Source: Sulfurospirillum_A sp029027265 (GTDB taxonomy: Bacteria > Campylobacterota > Campylobacteria > Campylobacterales > Sulfurospirillaceae). From it: a stretch of 64,000 nt of DNA. Below, piece by piece: positions 50,813-60,864 of the stretch. The stretch is taken from the NCBI GenBank assembly GCA_029027265.1, contig CP093061.1, positions 124,001 to 188,000 of the forward strand, in the 5' to 3' direction. The notes under the pieces are model-generated. The model was not told where the DNA came from. It worked only from the letters and a program-made list of their open reading frames with translations, and ran no database searches. Position 1 is the first letter of the stretch, and each line of letters begins with the position of its first letter. The translations under genes were made by a program, and so were the position numbers.

Positions 50813-51664
50813 ATGATTACAGCAAGAAAGAGATTTGGGCAGAACTTTTTAAAAGACACCTCGGTTTTACATAGGATCATCCAATCGATGCCCGTGAGCG
50901 ATAGAAAGCTTATCGAAATCGGACCTGGTTTAGGTGATTTGACGCAAAGATTACTAGAGGTTAAGCCTGTAGTAGCGTATGAGATAGATAGGGATTTAAT
51001 TACCCTTCTAAAAGATAAATTCTCAAAAGAGATAAATGAAGGAAACTTTTCTATCGTCGAAGGTGACGTGTTGAAAAGGTTTTCGCAGGGTAGTTTAAGT
51101 GATGAGCCTTATGATATGGTGGCTAATTTACCATATTATATTGCTACGACTATTATCCTTGAAGCTTTGAAAGACCCACTGTGCAAGAGTTTGGTCGTTA
51201 TGATTCAAAAAGAGGTTGCTATGAAATTCGCAGCACCTCACAAGACAAAAGAGTTTACATCGTTAGCTATCTTGGCACAAAGTGTTGGTAAGTCTAAGAT
51301 TTTGTTTGATGTTCCTCCTGAAGCTTTTGAACCACAACCTAAAGTAACCTCATCTATACTCATTATAAGAAAAGAGAAAGAGTTCATCAAAGGTGAATTT
51401 CCTGGAGTTTTTGAGACAAATGAAGAGTTAAAGATGTTTGAAAAGTATCTAAAGCGTTCGTTTACTGCTCCAAGAAAAACATGGTTGAAAAATATTTCAC
51501 AGTGGGTTGACAAAAAATATGCCAATCAACTTTTAGATAAATATGAATTCCCTCTCACAATCCGACCTCATGAAATAAGCGTCATGTCTCATCATCTACT
51601 ATTTAAAGATTTAAGGAATAAAGAAGATGGAAGAGAAGAAACAAGTGGAGACTCCACAAACTAA
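50813..51664 (+). CDS. rsmA: 16S rRNA dimethyladenosine transferase
   Basis: The 283-aa enzyme dimethylates two adenosines in helix 45 of 16S rRNA. It has KRFGQNFLKD at residues 6-15, the cofactor motif EIGPGLGDLTQRLL near residues 36-49, and NLPYYIATTIILE near residue 105. The C terminus overlaps the start of rnj by 38 bases. It leads a long co-directional unit to 56797. Confidence 0.96.
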   Translation: MITARKRFGQNFLKDTSVLHRIIQSMPVSDRKLIEIGPGLGDLTQRLLEVKPVVAYEIDRDLITLLKDKFSKEINEGNFSIVEGDVLKRFSQGSLSDEPYDMVANLPYYIATTIILEALKDPLCKSLVVMIQKEVAMKFAAPHKTKEFTSLAILAQSVGKSKILFDVPPEAFEPQPKVTSSILIIRKEKEFIKGEFPGVFETNEELKMFEKYLKRSFTAPRKTWLKNISQWVDKKYANQLLDKYEFPLTIRPHEISVMSHHLLFKDLRNKEDGREETSGDSTN

Positions 51665-53663
51665 CGAGGGCGCAAAGCCACAAACTGATGGTGAAAAAAA
51701 GCCACAACCAAGAAGAAAACCAGAGCATAACAATGGTAATAAAAAGCCATCACAACCAAAAGATAAAGATGGTAACGTCAATTCTAGTGCTAAACCAATA
51801 GATGATAAAGATGGCAATAAAAACCCGAATGCTAAAAAGCCACAACAAAGAAGAAACAAGCAGAAATTTCAAAGTGCAAGAACTAAGCCAAGTGCTTTAG
51901 AGGGCAATGAAAAGTGGCAAAATGATATGCGTAAGACTATTGAAGCAAATCATAAAGTACATCAAGATAGACTTCAAAAGTTTGCACAACTAAATCTAAA
52001 AACAGATGCTAAAATTCGAATAACTCCTCTTGGAGGACTTGGTGAAATTGGTGGAAATATCTGTGTATTTGAGACAGATACAAGTGCGATTATACTCGAT
52101 GTAGGTATGAGTTTCCCAAGTGAAGATATGCATGGTGTAGATATACTGATTCCTGATTTTAGTTATCTTAGAACTATCAAAAAGAAGATAAAAGGCATTG
52201 TTATTACTCATGCTCATGAGGATCACATAGGTGCATTACCATACCTTTTTAAAGAGATGCAATTTCCTATTTATGCTACTCCACTACCACTAGGCATGAT
52301 TTCAAACAAGTTTGATGAGCATGGACTAAAAGCACAAAAAAAGATGTTTCGTCCAGTAGAGAAGAGAAAAATTTATACAATAGGTGATTTTGAAGTAGAG
52401 TGGATTCATATTACTCACTCAATCATCGATGCTTCGTCATTGGCAATAACAACAGAAGCAGGAACTATCATCCATACGGGTGACTTCAAGATAGACCACA
52501 CGCCAATAGATGGTTATGTAACTGACTTGCACCGTTTTGCTCATTATGGCGAAAAGGGTGTTTTAGCGCTTCTTAGTGATAGTACGAACTCATATAAAGA
52601 GGGAATTACGAGAAGTGAAAGCACAGTTGGTAAGACTTTTGATGCAATTTTTTCTAAAGCAAAAGGTAGAGTTATTATGTCTACTTTTTCGTCAAATATC
52701 CACAGAGTTTACCAAGCTATAGACCATGGAGTAAAACATGGTAGAAAAGTGTGTGTTATAGGTCGTTCTATGGAGAGAAACCTGTTTACTGCGATGGATC
52801 TAGGTTATATTGACTTTGATAAAAGCATATTTATTGACCCACATGAAGTAAACAAATATAACGATAAAGATGTTTTAATAGTTACTACAGGAAGCCAAGG
52901 TGAAACCATGAGTGCACTTTACAGAATGGCAACTGATGAGCATAGACACATAAAGATAAAAACAAGCGATCAAATTATTATTTCAGCTAAAGCAATCCCT
53001 GGTAATGAAGCAAGTGTATCAAAGGTACTTAACTTTTTACTAAAAAGTGGAGCAAATGTAGCTTACCAAGATTTTAGTGAGATTCACGTAAGTGGTCACG
53101 CAGCACAAGAGGAACAAAAACTAATTTTAAGACTTACTAAACCTAAGTTTTTTATACCAGTTCATGGTGAATATAATCACATTGTGAAACATAGAGAGAC
53201 AGGTATTAGCTGTGGAGTTCCTGCTCGTAATACTATTCTTATGGGAGATGGAGACCAGATTGAGGTTTGTCCAAAGTATGTTAAAAAAGTAAAAAGTGTA
53301 AAAGTAGGGAAAGTATTTATCGATAACCAGATAAATCAGCAAATCTCTAACGATGTTGTTATCGACAGACAAAAGATGGCAGATTCTGGTCTTGTTATGA
53401 TAGTAGCTCAGATAGACAAGAGTGAACACAAGCTCATAAGTAAGCCAAAAGTAGTTAGTTATGGTTTGGTACCAGATAGTAAAGACCATGCGTTCAGTAA
53501 AGAGATGGAAGGCATTATAGACCAGTTTGTTACAAATGCAAAAAAAGAGCTAATTCAGAACACAAGAGCATTTGAAAATGAGTTAAGAGGTGTTGTAAGA
53601 AAGCACATTTATAGAAAGATGAAAAAATACCCAACTATCGTTCCTACGATATTTGTAATGTAA
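51627..53663 (+). CDS. rnj: Ribonuclease J
   Basis: The 678-aa metallo-beta-lactamase-fold RNase degrades and matures RNA. Residues 1-130 are a basic, proline/asparagine/lysine-rich disordered extension seen in Helicobacter RNase J. The catalytic core follows: THAHEDHIGALPYL near residue 194, HTGDFKIDHTP, SDSTNSYKEGITRSE, and HVSGHAAQEEQKL. The ATG follows AAGGAA at 8 bases and lies within rsmA. Confidence 0.95.
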   Translation: MEEKKQVETPQTNEGAKPQTDGEKKPQPRRKPEHNNGNKKPSQPKDKDGNVNSSAKPIDDKDGNKNPNAKKPQQRRNKQKFQSARTKPSALEGNEKWQNDMRKTIEANHKVHQDRLQKFAQLNLKTDAKIRITPLGGLGEIGGNICVFETDTSAIILDVGMSFPSEDMHGVDILIPDFSYLRTIKKKIKGIVITHAHEDHIGALPYLFKEMQFPIYATPLPLGMISNKFDEHGLKAQKKMFRPVEKRKIYTIGDFEVEWIHITHSIIDASSLAITTEAGTIIHTGDFKIDHTPIDGYVTDLHRFAHYGEKGVLALLSDSTNSYKEGITRSESTVGKTFDAIFSKAKGRVIMSTFSSNIHRVYQAIDHGVKHGRKVCVIGRSMERNLFTAMDLGYIDFDKSIFIDPHEVNKYNDKDVLIVTTGSQGETMSALYRMATDEHRHIKIKTSDQIIISAKAIPGNEASVSKVLNFLLKSGANVAYQDFSEIHVSGHAAQEEQKLILRLTKPKFFIPVHGEYNHIVKHRETGISCGVPARNTILMGDGDQIEVCPKYVKKVKSVKVGKVFIDNQINQQISNDVVIDRQKMADSGLVMIVAQIDKSEHKLISKPKVVSYGLVPDSKDHAFSKEMEGIIDQFVTNAKKELIQNTRAFENELRGVVRKHIYRKMKKYPTIVPTIFVM

Positions 53664-53672
53664 GGATCCTTA

Positions 53673-54635
53673 ATGGATTTTGTGAAAATTGCAAGAGAAG
53701 TTTTAGAGATTGAGGCCGCAGAGTTACTGAGATGTGCTAAGAGTTTGGGTTCTGAAATAGAAGAAGCAGTAAATATTGTTATGGAAACTAAAGGTAAGCT
53801 TATAGTTACAGGTGTGGGTAAAAGTGGACTTGTAGGAGCGAAAATAGCTGCTACTTTAGCAAGTACAGGAACGAGCAGTTTTTTCTTACACCCAACAGAA
53901 GCTATGCACGGCGACTTAGGAATGATTGGTAAAGATGATACTGTTTTGGCAATTAGTTATAGTGGTGAGAGTGAAGAGCTTATAAAGATTCTTCCTCATA
54001 TTAAGAGGTTTGATATACCACTTATAGGAATGGCTAGAGATAAGAATAGTTCGCTTGGAAAGTATAGCGATGTCTTTTTATCTATTAATATAGAAAAAGA
54101 AGCATGTCCTCTTGATACTGCCCCAACCTCTTCCACTACACTAACTCTTGGAGTTGGTGATGCGTTAGCTGTTTGTTTGATGAAAAAAAGAGATTTTAAA
54201 AAATCTGATTTCGCATCATTTCATCCAGGAGGTAGTTTAGGAAAACAACTTTTTATCAAAGTTAGTGATTTAATGAGAACTAAAAATCTACCAATTGTTA
54301 GTGAAAGTACGCAACTTAAAGATGCAATAGTAGTGATGAGTGAGGGAAGATTAGGTAATGTTCTTATAACTAACAAAAACAGTGAGTTAGTGGGATTACT
54401 TAGTGATGGTGATTTAAGACGTGCACTTTTAAGTGAAGATTTTTCTATGGAAAATAGAGCTTTGGTGTATGCTTGTAAAAAGCCAAAAGTGTTGGACAAT
54501 GCAAACTTGTTAGCAAGTGATGCACTAAAAATTGTAGAAGAACATAAGATACAACTTTTAGTTGTAACGAATAAAAAAGGTCAAATTGATGGTGTTTTAC
54601 ACATTCATGACCTAGTAGAAGCAGGCATAAAATAA
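53673..54635 (+). CDS. kdsD: D-arabinose 5-phosphate isomerase (KpsF/GutQ/KdsD family)
   Basis: The 320-aa enzyme makes arabinose 5-phosphate for KDO of lipopolysaccharide. The SIS domain has TGVGKSGLVGAKIAATLAST near residues 45-64 and EAMHGDLGMI, and two CBS domains fill residues 205-320. It lies between rnj and an rRNA pseudouridine synthase gene, the next ATG overlapping its stop by one base. Confidence 0.94.
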   Translation: MDFVKIAREVLEIEAAELLRCAKSLGSEIEEAVNIVMETKGKLIVTGVGKSGLVGAKIAATLASTGTSSFFLHPTEAMHGDLGMIGKDDTVLAISYSGESEELIKILPHIKRFDIPLIGMARDKNSSLGKYSDVFLSINIEKEACPLDTAPTSSTTLTLGVGDALAVCLMKKRDFKKSDFASFHPGGSLGKQLFIKVSDLMRTKNLPIVSESTQLKDAIVVMSEGRLGNVLITNKNSELVGLLSDGDLRRALLSEDFSMENRALVYACKKPKVLDNANLLASDALKIVEEHKIQLLVVTNKKGQIDGVLHIHDLVEAGIK

Positions 54636-55417
54636 TGGAAAAATTTAGATTAAATAAGATGATTTCGCATAACACTCGTTATTCGAGAAGAGAAGCAGAT
54701 GAGCTCATAAAAAAAGGTCTTGTAAAAATAGATGGCAAAGTTGTAACGGACCTATCTACGCAAGTAAGCTTTGATGACAAGGTGAATGTAGATGGAAAAA
54801 ACCTTTATGAAAAAGAGGGTTATACAGTTTTAGTTTATAACAAACCAAAAGGTGAGTTAGTAAGTAAAAAAGATGATAGAGGCAGAAAAACCATCTACGA
54901 TACACTACCAAGTAAATACGCACACTTTATGAGTGTTGGAAGACTTGACTATGCTAGTGAAGGTTTGTTAATGCTATGTGACTCTCCTAAAGTAGTTTCA
55001 GCTCTTATGCACGGTGATTTGGAAAGAGTTTATTATGTAAAAATAAATGGTGAAATTACACCTTCAATGGAAGATGCAATGAGAAATGGGCTTCATGCAG
55101 AAGATGCAAGACGTGGAGGACATAGTACTAGCACTATTTACTCTATGGATTTTGCTCCTTTTGTAAACTACCGTATCATAAAAAATAGACCAAATTTTTC
55201 TACAATTAAAGTAACTATAAAAGAGGGTAAAAACAGAGAGCTTAGACGCTTCTTTGGTTATTTTGATGTTGAAGTAGTTGACTTAAAACGTGTTAGTTAT
55301 GGAATTGTAGACTTGGGTATGCTTAAACTTGGAAAAACAAGATACCTAGAAACAAACGAATACAAAGCACTGAGAGACTACATCAAATACATGGAAGAAG
55401 AGAGTGAGAGCAGATAA
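54635..55417 (+). CDS. rRNA pseudouridine synthase (RsuA/RluB/RluE family)
   Basis: The 260-aa protein has an N-terminal S4 domain (RLNKMISHNTRYSRREADEL) and the catalytic SVGRLDYASEGLLMLCDSPK near residues 105-124 with the essential aspartate. It modifies a single uridine in rRNA, most likely in 23S rRNA as RluB does. It overlaps rarA by 14 bases. Confidence 0.9.
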   Translation: MEKFRLNKMISHNTRYSRREADELIKKGLVKIDGKVVTDLSTQVSFDDKVNVDGKNLYEKEGYTVLVYNKPKGELVSKKDDRGRKTIYDTLPSKYAHFMSVGRLDYASEGLLMLCDSPKVVSALMHGDLERVYYVKINGEITPSMEDAMRNGLHAEDARRGGHSTSTIYSMDFAPFVNYRIIKNRPNFSTIKVTIKEGKNRELRRFFGYFDVEVVDLKRVSYGIVDLGMLKLGKTRYLETNEYKALRDYIKYMEEESESR

Positions 55418-56600
55418 CCTCGCTCTTAAACTTCGTCCTACTACTCTTGGTGAGATGGCTGGGCAAAAACATATATGCAGTGAAAGTAGCCCTTTTTTTA
55501 AGCTTTTGAAATCAGGGACTATCCCTCACTGCATCTTTTTTGGTCCAGCTGGAGTTGGTAAAACAACGTTAGCAAGGATTGTGTCCAAAGAGCTTGAACT
55601 CCCTTTTTATGAACTAGACGCTACAAGTGTTAAAGTAGATGCATTTAGAAAAATTTTCGCAGACCACAGACACTCTTTAGCAAAACCTCTAATTTTTATT
55701 GATGAAGTTCATAGACTTAGTAAAACTCAACAAGAAGTACTTTTGCTTCCTATGGAAAATAAAGAGGCTATCATAATAGGTGCTTCGACTGAAAACCCCT
55801 ACTTTACCCTCTCCTCTGGCATACGTTCACGTTCAATGCTTTTTGAGTTTTTTCCTTTACATGTAGAAGATTTACAAGAGGTTATTGAGCGAGCCAAAAA
55901 AGTAGTAGAGTTTGAGATTGATGATAATGCGAGAGAATATCTTATAAGCTCTTCAGCCGGAGATAGTCGTTCACTTTTAAATTTATTAGAATTTGCTATT
56001 AAAGTAGATGTACATGTAACATACGAAAACCTAAAAGCTTTACGACCAAATGCTCTTAAAGATGGTGTTAGCTCAGACGATACTCACTACAACCTCATTA
56101 GTGCTATGATAAAAAGTGTAAGAGGAAGTGACGTTGACGCTGCGATGTATTATCTTGCCCGTTTGATTGATGGTGGAGAGAGTGCAGATTTTATAGCTCG
56201 TCGTTTAGTGATTTTAGCAAGTGAAGACATAGGAAATGCTAACCCAAATGCATTAAACTTGGCTAACAGTTGTTTACAAAGTGTGAGTAAAATAGGTTTT
56301 CCAGAATCTAGAATCATCTTAGCACAGACCTTAGTCTACCTTACTTGTAGCCCAAAATCAAACAGTTGTTATAAAGCAATAAACGAAGCGTTAGCTTATG
56401 TAAAAAATGAAAAAGCTCTAAAAATTCCCCCACAACTAAAAAGTCCCAGTCCAAAAAACTATAAATACCCTCACGATTTTGGTGGTTGGGTAGAACAAGA
56501 CTATCTTGAAAAAAACTTACATTTTTATGACAATTCTACTATGGGGTTTGAGAAGATTTTAGAAGAGTGGTTATGTAAAATTAAAGGAAATAAAAAATGA
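55404..56600 (+). CDS. rarA: Replication-associated recombination protein A
   Basis: The 398-aa AAA+ ATPase (RarA/MgsA) acts at stalled replication forks. It has LRPTTLGEMAGQKHI, Walker A FGPAGVGKTTLARI near residues 46-59, Walker B LIFIDEVHRLSKTQQ, sensor ASTENPYFTLSSGIRSRSM, and the C-terminal tetramerisation part with KSNSCYKAINEA. It is coupled to neighbours on both sides. Confidence 0.95.
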   Translation: MRADNLALKLRPTTLGEMAGQKHICSESSPFFKLLKSGTIPHCIFFGPAGVGKTTLARIVSKELELPFYELDATSVKVDAFRKIFADHRHSLAKPLIFIDEVHRLSKTQQEVLLLPMENKEAIIIGASTENPYFTLSSGIRSRSMLFEFFPLHVEDLQEVIERAKKVVEFEIDDNAREYLISSSAGDSRSLLNLLEFAIKVDVHVTYENLKALRPNALKDGVSSDDTHYNLISAMIKSVRGSDVDAAMYYLARLIDGGESADFIARRLVILASEDIGNANPNALNLANSCLQSVSKIGFPESRIILAQTLVYLTCSPKSNSCYKAINEALAYVKNEKALKIPPQLKSPSPKNYKYPHDFGGWVEQDYLEKNLHFYDNSTMGFEKILEEWLCKIKGNKK

Positions 56601-56797
56601 AATTATATCGGTTTATAACAGGACCTGATGATTCAGCTTTCTGTATGAGAATAACGCAGTTATTAAATAATGGATGGAAACTAAATGGGAATCCAGTATT
56701 GACATTTAATGGAAAATCAACTATTGCAGGGCAATCTGTAATAAAAAAGATAAAAGATAAAAAGTTTAATAAAGATATAGATTTAACAAAATACTAA
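56597..56797 (+). CDS. DUF1737-family small protein
   Basis: The 66-aa protein begins MKLYRFITGPDDSAFCMRIT and continues with LNNGWKLNGNP, the DUF1737 pattern. The function is unknown. It is the last gene of the rsmA unit, overlapping rarA by 4 bases. The 120 bases after it hold only AT-rich promoter-like DNA before hemG. Confidence 0.8.
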   Translation: MKLYRFITGPDDSAFCMRITQLLNNGWKLNGNPVLTFNGKSTIAGQSVIKKIKDKKFNKDIDLTKY

Positions 56798-56917
56798 ATT
56801 TGAACCTTGCCTGAAGAACATATTGATTTACTATGTACATATAAATTGACTTGAATTATCTCTTTATAAAATATATAAGACTATAATATTTAGAATTATT
56901 TACAAAGGTTACAACTT

Positions 56918-58249
56918 ATGAAAATAGCTATTGTTGGTGGGGGAATTAGTGGTTTGGCTACGGTGTTTTATATACGTCAAAAAAATCCAGATGTTAGCAT
57001 AACTCTATTTGAAAAAGATGAGCGCATTGGTGGCAAGATGAAAACCAAAGAGGTGAAAGGTTTTTTGTTTGAAGAGGGAAGCAATGGCTTTTTGTCGAAT
57101 AAACCTGATACTTTGGAGCTTGTTAAAGATTCAGGCTGCGATGACATTTTAATGCGAAGTGACGATAATGCTCGTATAAGATTTATATATAAAGATGCTC
57201 TTCATCAACTGCCTGAATCACCAATGGCTTTTTTAAAGTCCTCTCTTCTTACATGTAAAGGTAAATTTCGCGTTGCTACTGAGTATTTTAGAGCAGCAAA
57301 AAAAGATGATATAGATGAAACTTTACAGAGTTTTGGTTACAGAAGAGTTGGCAAAGAGATGACAGATACCTTTTTAGATGCTATGGTGGCAGGTATTTTT
57401 GCATCTTTACCTGATAAAATTTCTGTTAAATCAGCCTTTCCTGCTGTAGCAAAACTCGAACGTGAGTATGGTGGACTTTTTCGTGGAATGTTAGCAAAAC
57501 GAAAAAAAGAGGCAGGACCTGGTGGAGTTTTGATGAGCTTCAAAGGTGGAGTTAGCTCTTTTATAGAAAGACTTGCAAAAGCATCTAACATAGAGTTAAA
57601 AACAGGATTACATGTAAAGAAAATTGACAAAAAAGATAGCGGATATACTCTACATGTAGATGGCAAAGAGGAGAGTTTTGACAAAGTTATACTCTCAACA
57701 CCTTCGTATGAAAGTGCAAATATGTTAAAAGAGGTAGATGCTAAGCTATCTTCTATGCTGAACGCTATTGAATACTCGCCAATTAGCATAGTAGGCTTAG
57801 GCTACAATGAGCTTTCTTGCGACTTGAAAGGTTTTGGTTTACTTACTACTACAAGTTCTAAAAAAGAGATTCTCGGAGTTTTATGGGATAGCTCTATTTT
57901 TAATGACCGTGCTCCAAAAGGTAAAAAATCACTTAGAGTTATGATAGGTGGTCAAAGAAATCCTGAGTTAGCTTTAAAAAATGATGAAGAGCTTTTAGAA
58001 ATTGCAGTTCGCGGAGTGAAAGAGACTATGGGACTTGATGCTGTTCCTGATGTGAGTTATGTGAAAAAATATGAACGAGGAATCCCTAACTACCGTGTTG
58101 GGCATTTGGAGAGCATGGAAAAACTTTTTAAAAAGTTAAAAGAGCATAAGGGGCTTTATTTGAGTTCAAATGCATATTATGGAGTTGGGTTAAATGACTG
58201 TGTTGGAAATTCTAAAAAAATGGCAGAACAGATTTTAGCCGAAATGTAG
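56918..58249 (+). CDS. hemG: Protoporphyrinogen oxidase (HemG, formerly HemY type)
   Basis: The 443-aa flavoenzyme oxidises protoporphyrinogen or coproporphyrinogen in heme synthesis. It has the FAD-binding IVGGGISGLATVFYI near residues 4-18, EKDERIGGKMKTKE, and a C-terminal LYLSSNAYYGVGLNDCVGN flavin motif. Three TACATGTA sites occur in it. It is convergent with the fatty acid hydroxylase gene with a 15-base overlap of coding ends. Confidence 0.9.
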   Translation: MKIAIVGGGISGLATVFYIRQKNPDVSITLFEKDERIGGKMKTKEVKGFLFEEGSNGFLSNKPDTLELVKDSGCDDILMRSDDNARIRFIYKDALHQLPESPMAFLKSSLLTCKGKFRVATEYFRAAKKDDIDETLQSFGYRRVGKEMTDTFLDAMVAGIFASLPDKISVKSAFPAVAKLEREYGGLFRGMLAKRKKEAGPGGVLMSFKGGVSSFIERLAKASNIELKTGLHVKKIDKKDSGYTLHVDGKEESFDKVILSTPSYESANMLKEVDAKLSSMLNAIEYSPISIVGLGYNELSCDLKGFGLLTTTSSKKEILGVLWDSSIFNDRAPKGKKSLRVMIGGQRNPELALKNDEELLEIAVRGVKETMGLDAVPDVSYVKKYERGIPNYRVGHLESMEKLFKKLKEHKGLYLSSNAYYGVGLNDCVGNSKKMAEQILAEM

Positions 58250-59056
58250 AAAAGGTAACTTTAAAATTGCAAAGATAGAAACTGTTTTTTTCTCGTCTTG
58301 TAGGTTTTTTAGCCCTATTGTCATGCTTTTGTAATCTTCTTTTGGCTCAGCTAAATATGAGCCAAATACTTTATCCCAAACAGAGATGTTAAATCCAAAG
58401 TTATTGTTAAGTTCATGGTTATAAACGGAATGATGAATTCTATGCATATCAGGTGTGACTATAAAATATCTTAGCAGATTATCTAAAGGTTTTGGTATGT
58501 GTATGTTTGAGTGGTTAAACATGGAAAAAGAGTTTAATAAAATTTCAAAAAAAATAACTGCAATTAATGGAACTCCTAAGATAAGAACAAATAATATTTT
58601 AATACACATGGAGATAATGATTTCTATAGGATGAAAACGAAGAGCAGTTGTTACATCAAAATCCATATCACTGTGGTGGACCTTGTGAAACTTCCATAAA
58701 AAATCTATCTTATGAAAAAGTCTATGCTGCCAATATATTATAAGGTCTAGTAATATTATGCTAAAAAGTATAGAGTAGATTGGCGAGATATTTAGTATAT
58801 TAAAAACCCCTATACCATTTTTTGTAGCATAAAGTGAAGCCCCAACGGCGACTATAGGAAATAAAAGTTTAACTATTGTTGTATCTAAAAAAATCACAAT
58901 TATATTGTTAAACCATCTTTTTGTTTTTGATACAAGTAGACCTCTTCTAGGGATAATATATTCTAAAGTTGCCATGATGAAAAATATGCCTAAGAAAAAA
59001 AAGAGTCTTATGGTTTGTTCATTTTGAGTTATAAAAAGTTCAAAGTTTTCTAACAT
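58235..59056 (-). CDS. Sterol desaturase / fatty acid hydroxylase family membrane protein
   Basis: The 273-aa protein has about four membrane spans and the di-iron histidine boxes HRLFH near residue 111, HKVHH near residue 124, and HRIHHSVYNH near residue 205. It likely hydroxylates or desaturates a lipid using oxygen. The substrate is unknown, and bacterial members act on several lipids. Confidence 0.88.
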   Translation of the reverse strand: MLENFELFITQNEQTIRLFFFLGIFFIMATLEYIIPRRGLLVSKTKRWFNNIIVIFLDTTIVKLLFPIVAVGASLYATKNGIGVFNILNISPIYSILFSIILLDLIIYWQHRLFHKIDFLWKFHKVHHSDMDFDVTTALRFHPIEIIISMCIKILFVLILGVPLIAVIFFEILLNSFSMFNHSNIHIPKPLDNLLRYFIVTPDMHRIHHSVYNHELNNNFGFNISVWDKVFGSYLAEPKEDYKSMTIGLKNLQDEKKTVSIFAILKLPFLHFG

Positions 59057-59147
59057 AAGTTTTCCTTGTTGCCATATCTTTGTGATTATATCAGATTAGT
59101 TTAAACAAAAAAATATTTTTATGCTAAAATATTTTAAAGGAATATAT

Positions 59148-59466
59148 ATGAATAAAGTTACTATAAAATTGGTATACAATGGACCGTTTAGATTAAGTGT
59201 GGATACAGAAGAAGAAACAATTAGTAATATACTATTTGGTTCAAATGGGAAATCATAAGCGTTAAAAAAATAGCATATTGTGTAGATGTGGTGTTTCTGA
59301 AGCTATGCCTTTTAGTAATGGTGTACATACTACATTAACATCAAGCAAATATACATTTTAAGATGAGATAACAAAAGAGCATAGATTTTCTTTTGATGAA
59401 GGTGATTTTAAAGAGCGATATCTATCACTTTTGAACATAGAGAATTGGATTAGTGGTAGCTCTTAG
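59148..59466 (+). pseudogene. CDGSH iron-sulfur protein pseudogene
   Basis: A 36-codon frame at 59148-59258 (AAAGGA before ATG) has VYNGPFRLSVDTEEE, like the N terminus of CDGSH proteins. In another frame at 59281 follows CRCGVSEAMPFSNGVH, a decayed form of the cluster motif C-x-C-x2-S-x3-P-x-C-D-G-x-H, in which the third Cys and the Asp are lost. A further tail runs to 59466 through a stop. The gene is broken by a frameshift and stops. Confidence 0.65.
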
Positions 59467-59506
59467 ATTTTTAATAGTATAATAAACAAAAATTTAAGGA
59501 GCATAT

Positions 59507-60430
59507 ATGTATGCACAAGGAATAGACCCAAGTATGATTATACCCATAGCACTAATAGTGGCAATTGGTATCATCATATATAAAGGTGTAAAAATCGTTC
59601 CTCAAGCCGATGCTTGGGTTGTTGAGAGATTAGGTAAGTATCATAAAACACTTGATGGAGGTTTGCATTTAATTATTCCTGTTTTAGATAGTGTTAGAGC
59701 TAAGCTTACAAAACAAGAGCAAATCATAAATATCCCTCAACAAAGTGTAATTACTAAAGACAATGTAAACATATCTGTTGATGGTATTGTTTTTATTCAA
59801 GTAGAGACTGCAAAAGAGGCAGTATACGGTATAGTTGATTTTAAAAGAGCTATTTCAAATCTTTCAACTACTTCACTTAGGGCTGAAATTGGTCAATTAG
59901 CCTTAGATGAGACTCTCTCTTCAAGAGATGCTCTTAACAAAAGAATTCTTCTAGCACTTGATGATGCGACTCGAAAATGGGGTGTAAAAACTATGAGAGT
60001 TGAGCTTCGTGATATTTCAGTTCCTATTGAGATAGAGGAAGCTATGAATATGCAGATGAAAGCTGAGAGAGAAAAAAGGGCGATTGAGCTTACAGCTATT
60101 GCCAATAAAGAAGCTGCTATTAGAGAAGCTGAAGGTTTGAAGCAAAAAACAGTTCTTGAAGCAGAAGCAATAGAGAGAATGGCAGATGCACAGAAGTATG
60201 AGCAAATCGCCTTAGCAGAGGGTCAAAAAGAGGCTATGGACATGATAAACGAAGCAATTGCCAAAAACAATTCAAGTGCAGAGTACTTGTTAACAAAAGA
60301 TAGAATAGCAGCATTTAATGAGCTTGCAAAGAGTACATCTAAAGATAAGGTAATAGTTCCTTATGAAGCGTTAGAATTAGTAGGTTCGTTATCTATGGTG
60401 TCAGAATTTTTTGGTAAAAGTAAAAAATAA
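59507..60430 (+). CDS. SPFH/band 7 membrane protein (stomatin/QmcA-like)
   Basis: The 307-aa protein has one N-terminal span (residues 8-26), an SPFH domain starting VPQADAWVVERLGKYHKTLD near residues 34-53, and a coiled-coil region with AEREKRAIELTAIANKEAAI. Members form ring-like membrane scaffolds and protect or control membrane proteases. It is coupled (TAATG) to an NfeD gene, the usual partner. Confidence 0.9.
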   Translation: MYAQGIDPSMIIPIALIVAIGIIIYKGVKIVPQADAWVVERLGKYHKTLDGGLHLIIPVLDSVRAKLTKQEQIINIPQQSVITKDNVNISVDGIVFIQVETAKEAVYGIVDFKRAISNLSTTSLRAEIGQLALDETLSSRDALNKRILLALDDATRKWGVKTMRVELRDISVPIEIEEAMNMQMKAEREKRAIELTAIANKEAAIREAEGLKQKTVLEAEAIERMADAQKYEQIALAEGQKEAMDMINEAIAKNNSSAEYLLTKDRIAAFNELAKSTSKDKVIVPYEALELVGSLSMVSEFFGKSKK

Positions 60431-60840
60431 TGGAAGCCTTGTCTTTTGAGTGGCTTTTAGCAATCGGTATTATTTTGATTGGATTAGAAGCACTCATTTT
60501 TTCATTTTTTTTGTTTCCTATAGGACTTGGTTTTTTGGTAGTTGCATTTTTAGAACTTTGGTTTTTAGATTTTGAAAGTCTATTTACTCAAGTTGCTACA
60601 GTTCTTGTTTTAGGATTGGTTATAACTTTGGTTTTTAGAAAAAAGTTTATAAAACTACTTGGAAAAAGTAGCAGTAGCGTAGAAGAAAGAGTGCATTCTG
60701 GCGGCATAGGTACTATTGATGGAAAACAGATAAAGTTTGAAGGAACTTACTGGAATACAGATAATGACCTTAGTACTTACAAAAATGGAGACAGAGTCAA
60801 TATTAAAATTGTAAAAAATAGAGCTGTAATAGAAACTTAA
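60430..60840 (+). CDS. NfeD-family membrane protein
   Basis: The 136-aa short NfeD protein has two or three N-terminal spans (residues 8-65) and a C-terminal OB-fold with GGIGTIDGKQIKFEGTYWNT near residues 91-110. It partners the stomatin-like protein encoded just upstream. Confidence 0.88.
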   Translation: MEALSFEWLLAIGIILIGLEALIFSFFLFPIGLGFLVVAFLELWFLDFESLFTQVATVLVLGLVITLVFRKKFIKLLGKSSSSVEERVHSGGIGTIDGKQIKFEGTYWNTDNDLSTYKNGDRVNIKIVKNRAVIET

Positions 60841-60841
60841 C

Positions 60842-60864
60842 AAATCCCCTAATTTGGGGATTTT
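60842..60864. terminator. Bidirectional terminator after nfeD
   Basis: AAATCCCC and GGGGATTT form a perfect 8-bp stem with a 6-base loop and a T run, between convergent genes. Confidence 0.75.
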
